64,000 nucleotides of DNA from an uncultured Aquimarina sp. (lineage in GTDB: Bacteria; Bacteroidota; Bacteroidia; Flavobacteriales; Flavobacteriaceae): NCBI GenBank assembly GCA_947502885.1, contig CANNBP010000009.1:62001-126000 (forward strand). The letters are read 5' to 3'. Position 1 is the stretch's first letter; the number at the start of each line of letters is the position of its first letter. This document shows positions 9,371 through 17,078 of this stretch, piece after piece. Below the pieces are notes generated by a model. That model had not been told where the DNA came from and did not search any database. It was given only the letters and a program-made list of their open reading frames with translations. The position numbers and the translations under genes were made by a program.

Positions 9371-9601
9371 TTAGTTCAAAAATGAATGCGCTTTAGGATC
9401 TCTATTCTCTTCGTCATTATCATTATATTTTTTCAACTCTTTCATCCAATATAAAAAGGCAACAAAACCAATTAACATGAATAACCAGTTGATAAAATTG
9501 GCAGCAGTCCAATTTTCCAGCTCAAATGATCTTAGTAAATCCATTGGGTAAAGTAATATATGATAAGTCAAGTTTTCTATAGATTCCCAAAATTCTTTCA
9601 T
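9371..9601 (-). CDS. Small single-pass membrane protein (DUF6341-like)
   Basis: This 76-residue protein has one clear hydrophobic helix (residues ~36-52, NFINWLFMLIGFVAFLYW) preceded by an amphipathic N-terminus and followed by a charged tail ending in NRDPKAHSFLN. I recognise it as the small flavobacterial family I recall as DUF6341, usually found beside the DUF6427-like membrane protein encoded next door and divergently here. No function is known. The ATG at 9601 is the only sensible start. The gene ends just before the bidirectional terminator. Confidence 0.75.
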   Translation of the reverse strand: MKEFWESIENLTYHILLYPMDLLRSFELENWTAANFINWLFMLIGFVAFLYWMKELKKYNDNDEENRDPKAHSFLN

Positions 9602-9679
9602 AATGTATTTTATCTTTTTTGTACAAAGTCTAAAGTATAAACTGAAAACTTTTTATAAATTAGTTCGATAATATGAGTA

Positions 9680-9705
9680 CAAATGTACTATCCGGTGCAA
9701 AAATA
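9680..9705 (-). promoter_or_regulatory. Two candidate -7 elements for the DUF6341-like gene
   Basis: Read on the minus strand, TACATTTG (9680-9687) and TATTTTTG (9698-9705) both match TANNTTTG exactly. The first lies inside the small inverted repeat AGTACA-AA-TGTACT. Either could drive the minus-strand gene starting at 9601. I cannot choose between them. Confidence 0.35.
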
Positions 9706-9717
9706 TAAAAAATAGTA

Positions 9718-10638
9718 GTGTTATCAAGCTTTTTTAGTAAATCAAAACCTATAAATTATATAATGGTTGCATTGTATATGAGTCTATTGTATACAATTGC
9801 CCATTTTAATAGAGGTTTAGAGGTTAATGGGACGTATATTTTATTAGCTCTATTAGGAGTGTTTTTATACGTGTTATCTATGTTGGCGCTTAATTTTTCT
9901 GCAAAAAAGAATGAATTAACGAATAAGGGTTCATTTACAGTTTTTTTATTCGCTTTTCTTACAGCGATTTTGCCTAACGCATTAACTAGTTTTTCTGTCT
10001 TGTTGGCAAATGTATTTGTTTTACTGGCTGTGCAAAATGTTTTACATCTTCGAAATGAAAAAAAAATTAAAGCAAAACTGTTAAATGCTTCAATTTGTAT
10101 AGGAATTGCTTCATTGGCGTATTTCTGGAGTATCGCATTTATGTTAATTGTGTATATCGGTGTATTGTATTTTGAACCCAAAAATTATCGAAATTGGTTG
10201 ATTCCTATAGTTGGGTTAAGTACTGTTTTTTTATTTGCAAATTGCTTTACTTTATATACTGAGGACGCCTTTTTTGGGATTACAAGGTATGTGGATACAA
10301 TGTCTTTTTCATTTAAAAACTATCTATCAAAGACACAACTTTTTTCTGTTGGAATTGTCTCAATTTGTATACTTTTTTTTCTTTCCATATATCTTATTAC
10401 ATTTCGACGCAAAGCGGCTAATACCAAACCGATATTACGAATTGTTCTCGTTTATATAATTATAGCCTTATTAGTTGTAGTTGTAGCTCCAGAAAAAGAT
10501 ACTTCAGAATTGTTTTTTATGATCACTCCTTTAGCGTTGATTGGTACTACATATTTTGAATTAAATTTTAGTCCATTGGCAAAAGAAATTAACATGTGGG
10601 TATGTATACTCATACCATTTACAATCTTATTGCTGTAA
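9718..10638 (+). CDS. Polytopic membrane protein (DUF6427-like)
   Basis: This 306-residue integral membrane protein has about nine or ten hydrophobic segments almost end to end and very short loops. The N-terminus MLSSFFSKSKPINY supports the GTG start at 9718, because related flavobacterial proteins as I recall them begin in the same way. The next in-frame ATG (9763) would remove that conserved start. There are no transporter or enzyme motifs that I can see. It is found in the same neighbourhood as the DUF6341-like and DUF4254 proteins, both of which flank it here. Role unknown; envelope function is an inference from the GT9 neighbour. Confidence 0.75.
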   Translation: MLSSFFSKSKPINYIMVALYMSLLYTIAHFNRGLEVNGTYILLALLGVFLYVLSMLALNFSAKKNELTNKGSFTVFLFAFLTAILPNALTSFSVLLANVFVLLAVQNVLHLRNEKKIKAKLLNASICIGIASLAYFWSIAFMLIVYIGVLYFEPKNYRNWLIPIVGLSTVFLFANCFTLYTEDAFFGITRYVDTMSFSFKNYLSKTQLFSVGIVSICILFFLSIYLITFRRKAANTKPILRIVLVYIIIALLVVVVAPEKDTSELFFMITPLALIGTTYFELNFSPLAKEINMWVCILIPFTILLL

Positions 10639-10768
10639 GGGTGTTTTTATTGAATATGTCTTATTTCAATACTATGGTAAAATGTAATACCTTTGTAACT
10701 ATTAGCAAAAATTAATTTATTTTTTGATTTGATTACTTATGAAAAGGGAGGAATCAAATTGTAATTCA

Positions 10769-10776
10769 TATTTTCG
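10769..10776 (+). promoter_or_regulatory. -7 promoter element upstream of the DUF4254 gene
   Basis: TATTTTCG (one mismatch to TANNTTTG) ends 16 bases before the ATG at 10793. A second, exact match, TACCTTTG, lies at 10688-10695 and would give a ~90-base leader. Confidence 0.4.
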
Positions 10777-10792
10777 GAAAAATCATTTATAA

Positions 10793-11401
10793 ATGTTTAC
10801 AGATAAAGCAAATTCCATTTTTAAAGAAGTTATAGAAAAATATCATGTGATCGATAGAGTAGATCAAGAGTTTTCTAACCCATATGATAGCAATTCACAG
10901 GCTATTGAGCATTTGTTATATCGTAAATGTTGGATTGACACGGTACAATGGCATTATGAAGATATTATTAGAGATCCAGAAATAGAGCCCGTTGCGGCTT
11001 TAAAACTAAAAAGACAAATCGATGCATCTAACCAAGATCGAACAGATATGGTAGAGTATATTGATAGTTATTTTTTAGAAAAGTATAAGAAGACTACTCC
11101 AAAGCCAAAAGCTACTATTAATACAGAAAGTCCGGCTTGGGGTGTTGATAGGTTGTCTATCTTGGCTTTAAAGGTTTATCATATGCATGAAGAAACTGTT
11201 CGTGAAGATGCATCAAATGAGCATAGAACGGCTTGTCAAAAGAAACTAAACGTGTTGCTTGAGCAACGTGTGGATTTATCAACCGCAATTGATACTTTAT
11301 TAAAGGATATAGAGAATGGAGATAAGTATATGAAAGTATACAAGCAGATGAAAATGTATAATGACGAAGAGTTAAACCCTGTATTACGTGGAGAAAAGTA
11401 G
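10793..11401 (+). CDS. DUF4254 family protein
   Basis: This 202-residue, highly charged and helical soluble protein contains the pattern SQAIEHLLYRKCWIDTVQWHYED followed by IRDPEI and LKRQIDASNQDRTDMVE, characteristic of the DUF4254 family. Members are usually encoded directly before a family 9 glycosyltransferase, as here, where the two genes overlap by 14 bases. The biochemical role is not established. Linkage to GT9 suggests a partner in lipopolysaccharide core or glycan assembly. No signal peptide is present, so it should act in the cytoplasm. Confidence 0.88.
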   Translation: MFTDKANSIFKEVIEKYHVIDRVDQEFSNPYDSNSQAIEHLLYRKCWIDTVQWHYEDIIRDPEIEPVAALKLKRQIDASNQDRTDMVEYIDSYFLEKYKKTTPKPKATINTESPAWGVDRLSILALKVYHMHEETVREDASNEHRTACQKKLNVLLEQRVDLSTAIDTLLKDIENGDKYMKVYKQMKMYNDEELNPVLRGEK

Positions 11402-12443
11402 TGCTTCTTCCAAAGGCAAAGATGCTCATATTCTTATAATTCGCTTGTCTGCAATGGGTGATATAGCTATGACTGTTCCAGTATTGAGAACATTCAGAGC
11501 TAAATTTCCTGATGTAAAACTTACAGTATTAACACGCAAGTTTTTTGAACCCATGTTTTATGGTATAGAAAATCTTGAGGTGTACCATGCAGATGTAGAT
11601 GGAAAGCATAAAGGTATTTTTGGTCTTACAAAACTTGCTAATGAGCTTATTGGACTAGGGATTACTGAAGTTGCGGATTTACATAATGTATTGCGATCTA
11701 ATATACTTAAAACACTGTTTTCGATACGTCGAATTCCTGTGGTACAATTAGATAAGGGGCGAACTGAAAAAAAGGCTTTGACTAGAGCAAAAAACAAAGA
11801 TTTTAAGCAATTAAAAACTACACATCAAAGGTATGCAGATGTTTTTTCGGCTTTGGGATTTCCGATTGATTTAAACGCTTACCAAGCACCTAAAAGGTCA
11901 TCGTTACCACAAAGTGTTTTTTCAATTACAGAAAATTCAACAAAGAAGTGGCTTGGGATTGCACCATTTGCACAGTATGAAAGTAAAACATATCCTCTAG
12001 ACCTCATGGTTGAGGTGATTGAAGCTTTGGATAAAGAAAATGAATATGAGATTTTCTTGTTTGGAGGCGGAAAACGCGAAAAAGATATTTTAAATAATAT
12101 CGCGAGTAAATATGAAAATGTTATCAATATGGTGGGTAGGTTTTCTTTTGAGGATGAATTGAAATTAATAGGTAACCTTGATGTAATGGTTGCTATGGAT
12201 AGTGGTAATGCACATATTGCTGCTATGTATAACATACCTACAATAACATTGTGGGGGGTTACTCATCCTTTTGCAGGTTTTATGCCATTTGGACAACCAA
12301 TAGAGAGGGCAATTTTACCTAACTTGGTAAAATTTGATCAAATACCAACATCAATTTATGGTAATAAAGTGCCTCCAGGTTATGAGGGGGTAATGCGCAC
12401 CATAAAACCGGATGTAGTAATAGAAACAATAAAAAACTTGTAA
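11388..12443 (+). CDS. Glycosyltransferase family 9 (ADP-heptose:LPS heptosyltransferase-like)
   Basis: This 351-residue GT-B enzyme has the N-terminal HILIIRLSAMGDIAMTVPVL motif of heptosyltransferases. The C-terminal donor-binding half contains LFGGGKREKD, NMVGRFSFEDELKLI and the MDSGNAHIAAMYNIPTITLWGVTHP stretch. It should add heptose or a related sugar to lipopolysaccharide core at the inner membrane; the exact donor is inferred from the family only. The start is GTG at 11388, inside the end of the DUF4254 gene (14-base overlap), so translation is probably coupled. It converges with the reductase gene at 12475. Confidence 0.9.
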   Translation: MEKSSASSKGKDAHILIIRLSAMGDIAMTVPVLRTFRAKFPDVKLTVLTRKFFEPMFYGIENLEVYHADVDGKHKGIFGLTKLANELIGLGITEVADLHNVLRSNILKTLFSIRRIPVVQLDKGRTEKKALTRAKNKDFKQLKTTHQRYADVFSALGFPIDLNAYQAPKRSSLPQSVFSITENSTKKWLGIAPFAQYESKTYPLDLMVEVIEALDKENEYEIFLFGGGKREKDILNNIASKYENVINMVGRFSFEDELKLIGNLDVMVAMDSGNAHIAAMYNIPTITLWGVTHPFAGFMPFGQPIERAILPNLVKFDQIPTSIYGNKVPPGYEGVMRTIKPDVVIETIKNL

Positions 12444-12474
12444 GTAGTAATTAGTTCTTTATAAGTGATGATAA

Positions 12475-13527
12475 TTATACATCGTCAAAATCTATTTTTA
12501 TAGAGCTAGTGGTAGGATGTGCCTGGCATGCGAGAACCAATCCTTGTTCAATTTCACCATCAGTAAGAATACTGTTTTTCTCCATTACAGCATTACCTTC
12601 CGTAACTTTACAAATACAAGAGCTACATACACCACCTTGGCAAGAATAAGGGGCATCAATATCTTCTTCGAGAGCAGCATCAAGAATTGTCTTTTTTTGA
12701 TCCATGACAAAACTAAATTCCTCATCATCAACAAGAACTGTAATGTTGGACTTACCTTCAAGGTTCGTGTCTATTTCGATTGCCGTTGCGCTACTGGTAA
12801 ATAATTCAAAATGAATGCTGTCTTTATGAATACCGTTCTCGGTTAAAACATTAGTTACAGTATTGATCATTTCTTCAGGGCCACAAAGATAAAATGAAGA
12901 AAAGTTGGTGTCTTTAAACTTGTTTTTTAGAATATAGTTTACCGTAGATTTTTCAATTCTACCAAAAATGGCGCCATCAATTTGGTTTCTACTATATACA
13001 AATTCTATAAATAAACGATTCGCATATTGTATTTGTAACTCTTGCAGTTCCTTATAAAAAATTGTTTCTTCAGGTGTTTTGTTACCATATATCAATACAA
13101 ATTTGCTATTAGGTTCTTCTTCGAGAACAGTTTTTACCATGCTTAGAACAGGAGTAATACCGCTACCTGCAACAAACGCAGCATAAGTGTTGCTTGCATC
13201 TGAATTAGGAGATAAAATAAAATTACCCTCAGGAGTGTGTATATCAAGTTGTTCTCCTGTTTTTAGTGATGTATTAGCGAAAACAGAAAATAGTCCGTTT
13301 TCAACTTCTTTAACAGCTACTTTTAATACGTTACTTTTTGGAGTACTACAAATAGAATAGGCTCTTCGAACTTCTTTTCCGTCTACTTTAGTCTTGATGG
13401 TAATATATTGTCCAGGAACAAATGAATATGCACTTTTCAGTTCAGAAGGAACAGTAAATTCTATAGAAACAGATTTTTGAGTTTCTCGAATAATATTTTT
13501 TATGGTAAGCGTATTAAAATCTGACAT
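12475..13527 (-). CDS. PaaE-type flavin/2Fe-2S reductase
   Basis: This 350-residue electron-transfer protein has three parts: an FAD-binding ferredoxin-reductase domain with RAYSIC, an NAD(P)H domain with GSGITP and YLCGPEEMI, and a C-terminal plant-type [2Fe-2S] ferredoxin domain with CQGGVCSSC and LACQAHP. The layout is that of PaaE, the reductase of the phenylacetyl-CoA epoxidase. No paaABCD genes are present here, so its redox partner is unknown; it could serve another oxygenase or desaturase. It is transcribed divergently from the padR gene and converges with the GT9 gene. Confidence 0.88.
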   Translation of the reverse strand: MSDFNTLTIKNIIRETQKSVSIEFTVPSELKSAYSFVPGQYITIKTKVDGKEVRRAYSICSTPKSNVLKVAVKEVENGLFSVFANTSLKTGEQLDIHTPEGNFILSPNSDASNTYAAFVAGSGITPVLSMVKTVLEEEPNSKFVLIYGNKTPEETIFYKELQELQIQYANRLFIEFVYSRNQIDGAIFGRIEKSTVNYILKNKFKDTNFSSFYLCGPEEMINTVTNVLTENGIHKDSIHFELFTSSATAIEIDTNLEGKSNITVLVDDEEFSFVMDQKKTILDAALEEDIDAPYSCQGGVCSSCICKVTEGNAVMEKNSILTDGEIEQGLVLACQAHPTTSSIKIDFDDV

Positions 13528-13676
13528 TGCAATTATGGTAAAATTCTAATCCAAATGATTAGGATTAGTTGTTTCTAAAACAAGGATACTAATTCCAAGT
13601 TTGTTTAAAATTTTTGCAAAAATAAGAAATGAATACAGAGCAGTGCTATTTTAAAATGAAAAATATATACATAAAC

Positions 13677-13709
13677 AACTTATGCATAAGTTAATTATAT
13701 ATATATTCG
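13677..13709 (+). promoter_or_regulatory. Palindromic operator plus -7 element of the padR operon
   Basis: A perfect 16-base palindrome, AACTTATGCATAAGTT (13677-13692), lies just upstream of TATATTCG (13702-13709), a near match to TANNTTTG, 17 bases before the padR ATG. The palindrome would cover the -33 region. PadR proteins are dimers that bind palindromes at their own promoters, so autorepression is the simplest reading. Confidence 0.6.
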
Positions 13710-13725
13710 CTTTAAACAATTTAAA

Positions 13726-14064
13726 ATGGGTAACTCTAAACTATACAAAGGAAGTCTGAATACTATTATTCTAAAGCTTTTAGAAGAAAGCGATAAAATG
13801 TATGGTTATGAAATTACACAGAAAGTAAAAGAGATTACCAAAGGTGAGCTAATTATTACCGAAGGAGCACTTTATCCGGCTTTGCATAAGTTAGAGGCAG
13901 AAGGGTTGTTGGATGTAGAAATGCAAAAGGTAGATAATAGATTGCGTAAGTATTATAAACTCACAGGAAAAGGTTTAACCGAAACCGCTAATCGATTAGC
14001 CGAATTAGAAGAATACATAAGAACTATGCAAACAATTATTAATCCTAACTGGAGTATAAGTTAA
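13726..14064 (+). CDS. PadR family transcriptional regulator
   Basis: This 112-residue winged-helix protein has the PadR signatures: YKGSLNTIILKLLEESDKMYGYEITQKV at the start, then TEGALYPALHKLEAEGLL (recognition helix) and the wing RLRKYYKLTGKG, followed by a short dimerisation helix. It probably represses this operon in response to an unknown ligand. Its stop codon is directly followed by the ATG of the next gene, and two ABC exporter components follow. The PadR plus small membrane protein pairing is known in many bacteria. Confidence 0.93.
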   Translation: MGNSKLYKGSLNTIILKLLEESDKMYGYEITQKVKEITKGELIITEGALYPALHKLEAEGLLDVEMQKVDNRLRKYYKLTGKGLTETANRLAELEEYIRTMQTIINPNWSIS

Positions 14065-14688
14065 ATGAGAAATAAAGTAACCAAAGTAGAGATAGAATTT
14101 ATAGACACATATTTAATCAACGCAGATATTCTTTATGAGGATGTTAGAGTAGAAATTGTGGATCATGTCGCTTCTGAGATTGAGTATAGGATGAGTCAAG
14201 GAGATTCAAGAGGGTTTTATGAAATTTTTAAAGAATACATGGTAGAGCATAAAGCTGTATTGGTTAAGGAAAACAGTAGATCTTTTAATTGGAGAATTTT
14301 TAAAAATGTGACTCAGCAATTTTTAAAAAATCTGTATTCATGGCAAGTAATTGTAGGAAGTATTGTTTGCTTTTGGGTTTTTGAGAATATCTATTCTTTT
14401 TTTCATGTTGAAAGTGCTATGGGGTCATTTTTCCCTACTTTTCTAATGGTTACGGTAATGTTTATTCCATTAATGGTTTTCAGAAAGAAGAAATTCTCTT
14501 TTATTGGTAATTTTGGGATTTTGGTAACGGTCTTTTTTTCATTGAATTATTATATAATTCCACATATCAAAGAACCATCACTTTTATATTATATATACTT
14601 AGGTCTAATGGCAATTTTCTTTGCTGGTAGCTTAAAAACAATGATTTCACTAGTCGTTTTTTATAAGAAACGTTTTCAGGTGGTCTAA
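14065..14688 (+). CDS. PadR-associated membrane protein (HAAS-like)
   Basis: This 207-residue protein has a soluble N-terminal helical region (~75 residues, containing VRVEIVDHVASEIEYRMSQG) followed by four hydrophobic segments. An N-terminal helical 'HAAS' domain joined to membrane helices and encoded directly after padR is a known arrangement; PadR and HAAS are thought to interact. Here the ATG abuts the PadR stop without a gap, so the two are surely co-translated. It may sense the membrane or hold PadR inactive; this is inference. The family assignment rests on layout, not on a search. Confidence 0.7.
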   Translation: MRNKVTKVEIEFIDTYLINADILYEDVRVEIVDHVASEIEYRMSQGDSRGFYEIFKEYMVEHKAVLVKENSRSFNWRIFKNVTQQFLKNLYSWQVIVGSIVCFWVFENIYSFFHVESAMGSFFPTFLMVTVMFIPLMVFRKKKFSFIGNFGILVTVFFSLNYYIIPHIKEPSLLYYIYLGLMAIFFAGSLKTMISLVVFYKKRFQVV

Positions 14689-14777
14689 AATTCTAACTTT
14701 ATGACTTAATTGTATTATGTTTTGTAACAAAACGGGTGTTTTGATTACTAAAAGAGTATAACACACTTTTGTATATT

Positions 14778-16250
14778 ATGATTAAACACTTTATTACATT
14801 ACAGTGGAAATCTTTTTGGCGATCTGCTTCTTTAACTTCTGGTTTGTTCATGAAGTTGTTCATGGGCTTTTGGGCGGTTTGGCTTATTGTAATGATGGTT
14901 TTTGGTGGAATTGGTACCTTTTACGGTTTAAAGGAAAAATTGTGCCTCGATCCTTTTGAAACAGTAAATAAGTTTTTAGTCTATTGGTTTGTATGTGATT
15001 TGTTATTTAAATATGCGTTACAAAAAATGCCAGTAATTAATATTAAGCCATTATTACTACTTCCTTTTAAGAAAAAACGAATTGTATCTTTTGCTTTTGG
15101 AAAAACAATATTTTCATTCTTTAATATTGTTCATGCTTTCTTTTTTATTCCTTTTTCTATACTTCTTGTAATTGATGGTTATCCTTTGCTTAATGTGGTA
15201 ATCTGGAACCTAGGTTTGATAACTCTGGTATACTTCAATAATTTTTTAAATATTCTTTTAAATAAAAAGGATAATCTAATATTTATTATTGCGGGAGTAT
15301 TGCTTGTATTGGGAGGGTTACATTATTTAGATTACTTTGATATTACTACGTATACTTTTCCATTCTTTAAAGGTTTATTCGAAAATCCTTTATTCATATT
15401 TGGGCCGATTGTAGTATTGTTTTTTTTGGTATTATTCTCTTTTAGATCATTTGTAAATGATTTGTATCTAGATGCTGGGTTAGCCGCTAAATCAAAAAAC
15501 ATAAAAACAGAGAACCTAGATTGGTTAGATAGATTTGGCAAAACTGCTACTTTTCTTAAGAATGATATTAAGCTAATCAAAAGAAATAAGCGAGCAAGAT
15601 CTACGGTTTTGGTAAGTGTATTATTTCTTTTTTATGGATTATTGTTTTTTTCTGGCAGTATCGAACAGTATGATGGGCCAGTATGGAGAATTTTTGCAGC
15701 GATTTTTGTGACTGGTGGATTTTTGCTCAGCTTTGGGCAATTTGTTCCCAGTTGGGATAGCTCTTATTATTCATTAATGATGAGCCAAAATATAAGGTAT
15801 AAAGAGTACTTGTCATCTAAGTGGTGGTTAATGGTTGTAGCTACTGTGATTTCTACGATATTGGCATCTGGCTATTTGTATTATGGATGGGAAATATATT
15901 TGGCAATAATAGTAGGGGCGATTTATAATATCGGGGTGAATTCACATATAGTATTATGGGCAGGCGCATATGTAAAAACGCCAATTGATTTAACCAGCAA
16001 TAAGAAAGCTTTTGGTGATAAGCAGGCATTTAATATTAAAACTATGATGTTGGCATTGCCCAAAATGGCATTGCCAATGGTGTTATACGCCATAGGCCAT
16101 TATGCTTATAGTCCTTATGCCGGATATGCTTTGGTAGCAATTGCTGGTGTGGCAGGATTTGCATTTAAAGATGCCGTTTTTAATAAGATTGAAAGAATCT
16201 ATAGAGTAGAAAAGTACAAAACGATTTGGGCGTACAAACAAAAAAAGTAA
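14778..16250 (+). CDS. ABC exporter permease (DUF5687-like)
   Basis: This integral membrane protein of 490 residues has about ten to twelve hydrophobic segments in two halves. The N-terminus MIKHFITLQWKSFWRSASL is typical of the family I recall as DUF5687, encoded beside an ABC ATPase in Bacteroidota. A polar cytoplasmic stretch around residues 240-275 (LDWLDRFGKTATFLKNDIKLIKRNKRARS) resembles coupling regions of such permeases. I chose ATG 14778; an in-frame TTG at 14769 would add only three residues. The ATPase gene starts 4 nt after its stop. Substrate unknown. Confidence 0.8.
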   Translation: MIKHFITLQWKSFWRSASLTSGLFMKLFMGFWAVWLIVMMVFGGIGTFYGLKEKLCLDPFETVNKFLVYWFVCDLLFKYALQKMPVINIKPLLLLPFKKKRIVSFAFGKTIFSFFNIVHAFFFIPFSILLVIDGYPLLNVVIWNLGLITLVYFNNFLNILLNKKDNLIFIIAGVLLVLGGLHYLDYFDITTYTFPFFKGLFENPLFIFGPIVVLFFLVLFSFRSFVNDLYLDAGLAAKSKNIKTENLDWLDRFGKTATFLKNDIKLIKRNKRARSTVLVSVLFLFYGLLFFSGSIEQYDGPVWRIFAAIFVTGGFLLSFGQFVPSWDSSYYSLMMSQNIRYKEYLSSKWWLMVVATVISTILASGYLYYGWEIYLAIIVGAIYNIGVNSHIVLWAGAYVKTPIDLTSNKKAFGDKQAFNIKTMMLALPKMALPMVLYAIGHYAYSPYAGYALVAIAGVAGFAFKDAVFNKIERIYRVEKYKTIWAYKQKK

Positions 16251-16254
16251 GATA

Positions 16255-16950
16255 ATGATTACAATACAAAACTTAACTAAAACATATACAGGAAATACGG
16301 TTCTTTCTATTGAAGACTTGAAAATAGAAAGAGGAACTAGTTTTGGTTTAGTAGGTAATAACGGAGCGGGAAAAACAACTCTTTTTAGTGCGTTGTTGGA
16401 TCTTATTCAGCCTACGACTGGGTATATAGAAAATCATGGGTTTAAAGTAAATGAAAGTGAAGAATGGAAGTCAATAACTTCGGCTTTTATAGATGAGAGT
16501 TTTTTGATTGGTTACCTAACAGCTGAAGAGTATTTTTATTTTATTGGAGAGCTTAGAGGGCAAAAAAAATCAGATGTCGATGCGTTGATACTTCAGTTTG
16601 AAGACTTTTTTCATGGTGAGATTTTAGGGCAGAAAAAATATCTTAGAGATCTTTCAAAAGGAAATCAAAAAAAGGCAGGCATTGTTGCGGCTCTTATCGG
16701 TAGTCCAGAGGTGATCATACTTGATGAACCATTTGCAAATCTTGACCCTACGACGCAGATAAGGCTTAAAACAATAATAAAAGAACTTTCGGCAGATCCA
16801 AGTATTACTGTTTTGGTTTCTAGTCATGATTTGATGCATGTGACAGAAGTGTGTGATCGGATAGTGGTTTTGGATAAAGGGCAAGTTGTAAAAGATCTTT
16901 CGACATCGGGAGAAACATTAGAAGAACTTGAGGCACATTTTAGTATGTAA
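16255..16950 (+). CDS. ABC transporter ATP-binding protein
   Basis: This 231-residue nucleotide-binding subunit has Walker A GNNGAGKTT, a signature LSKGNQKKAGI in place of the usual LSGGQ, Walker B VIILDEPFANLDP, and a switch histidine in VSSHDLMH. It should power the DUF5687-like permease encoded 4 nt upstream. The signature form with K after LS is common in exporter ATPases of the CcmA/NatA type. The gene ends the padR operon; a weak hairpin (AGGGT-AAC-ACCCT, 17049-17061) followed by a T-run may terminate it ~100 bases on. Confidence 0.93.
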   Translation: MITIQNLTKTYTGNTVLSIEDLKIERGTSFGLVGNNGAGKTTLFSALLDLIQPTTGYIENHGFKVNESEEWKSITSAFIDESFLIGYLTAEEYFYFIGELRGQKKSDVDALILQFEDFFHGEILGQKKYLRDLSKGNQKKAGIVAALIGSPEVIILDEPFANLDPTTQIRLKTIIKELSADPSITVLVSSHDLMHVTEVCDRIVVLDKGQVVKDLSTSGETLEELEAHFSM

Positions 16951-17078
16951 CAGAATGATATGTCTAGTTTTTTAGTTCCTTTCGTTTTATGATATTCATA
17001 AGTATACCCACATTATCGAATAAAATTGTGATTTACTAAGAGAAAAGTAGGGTAACACCCTCTTTTTTAACGAAAGAA

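Noticed and set aside
9371..9601. Reading the small membrane protein as uracil phosphoribosyltransferase, a label I recall seeing on relatives
   Set aside because: A 76-residue single-pass protein has no phosphoribosyltransferase motif; the label would be a carry-over from neighbouring genes.
9756..10181. Minus-strand open frame of 141 residues
   Set aside because: It is fully inside the DUF6427-like membrane protein gene and has the composition of a reverse shadow.
11879..12235. Minus-strand open frame of 118 residues
   Set aside because: Shadow of the GT9 gene.
13677..16950. Antiphage defence system
   Set aside because: PadR plus ABC exporter shows no nuclease, methylase or other defence domain; a plain regulated exporter is simpler.
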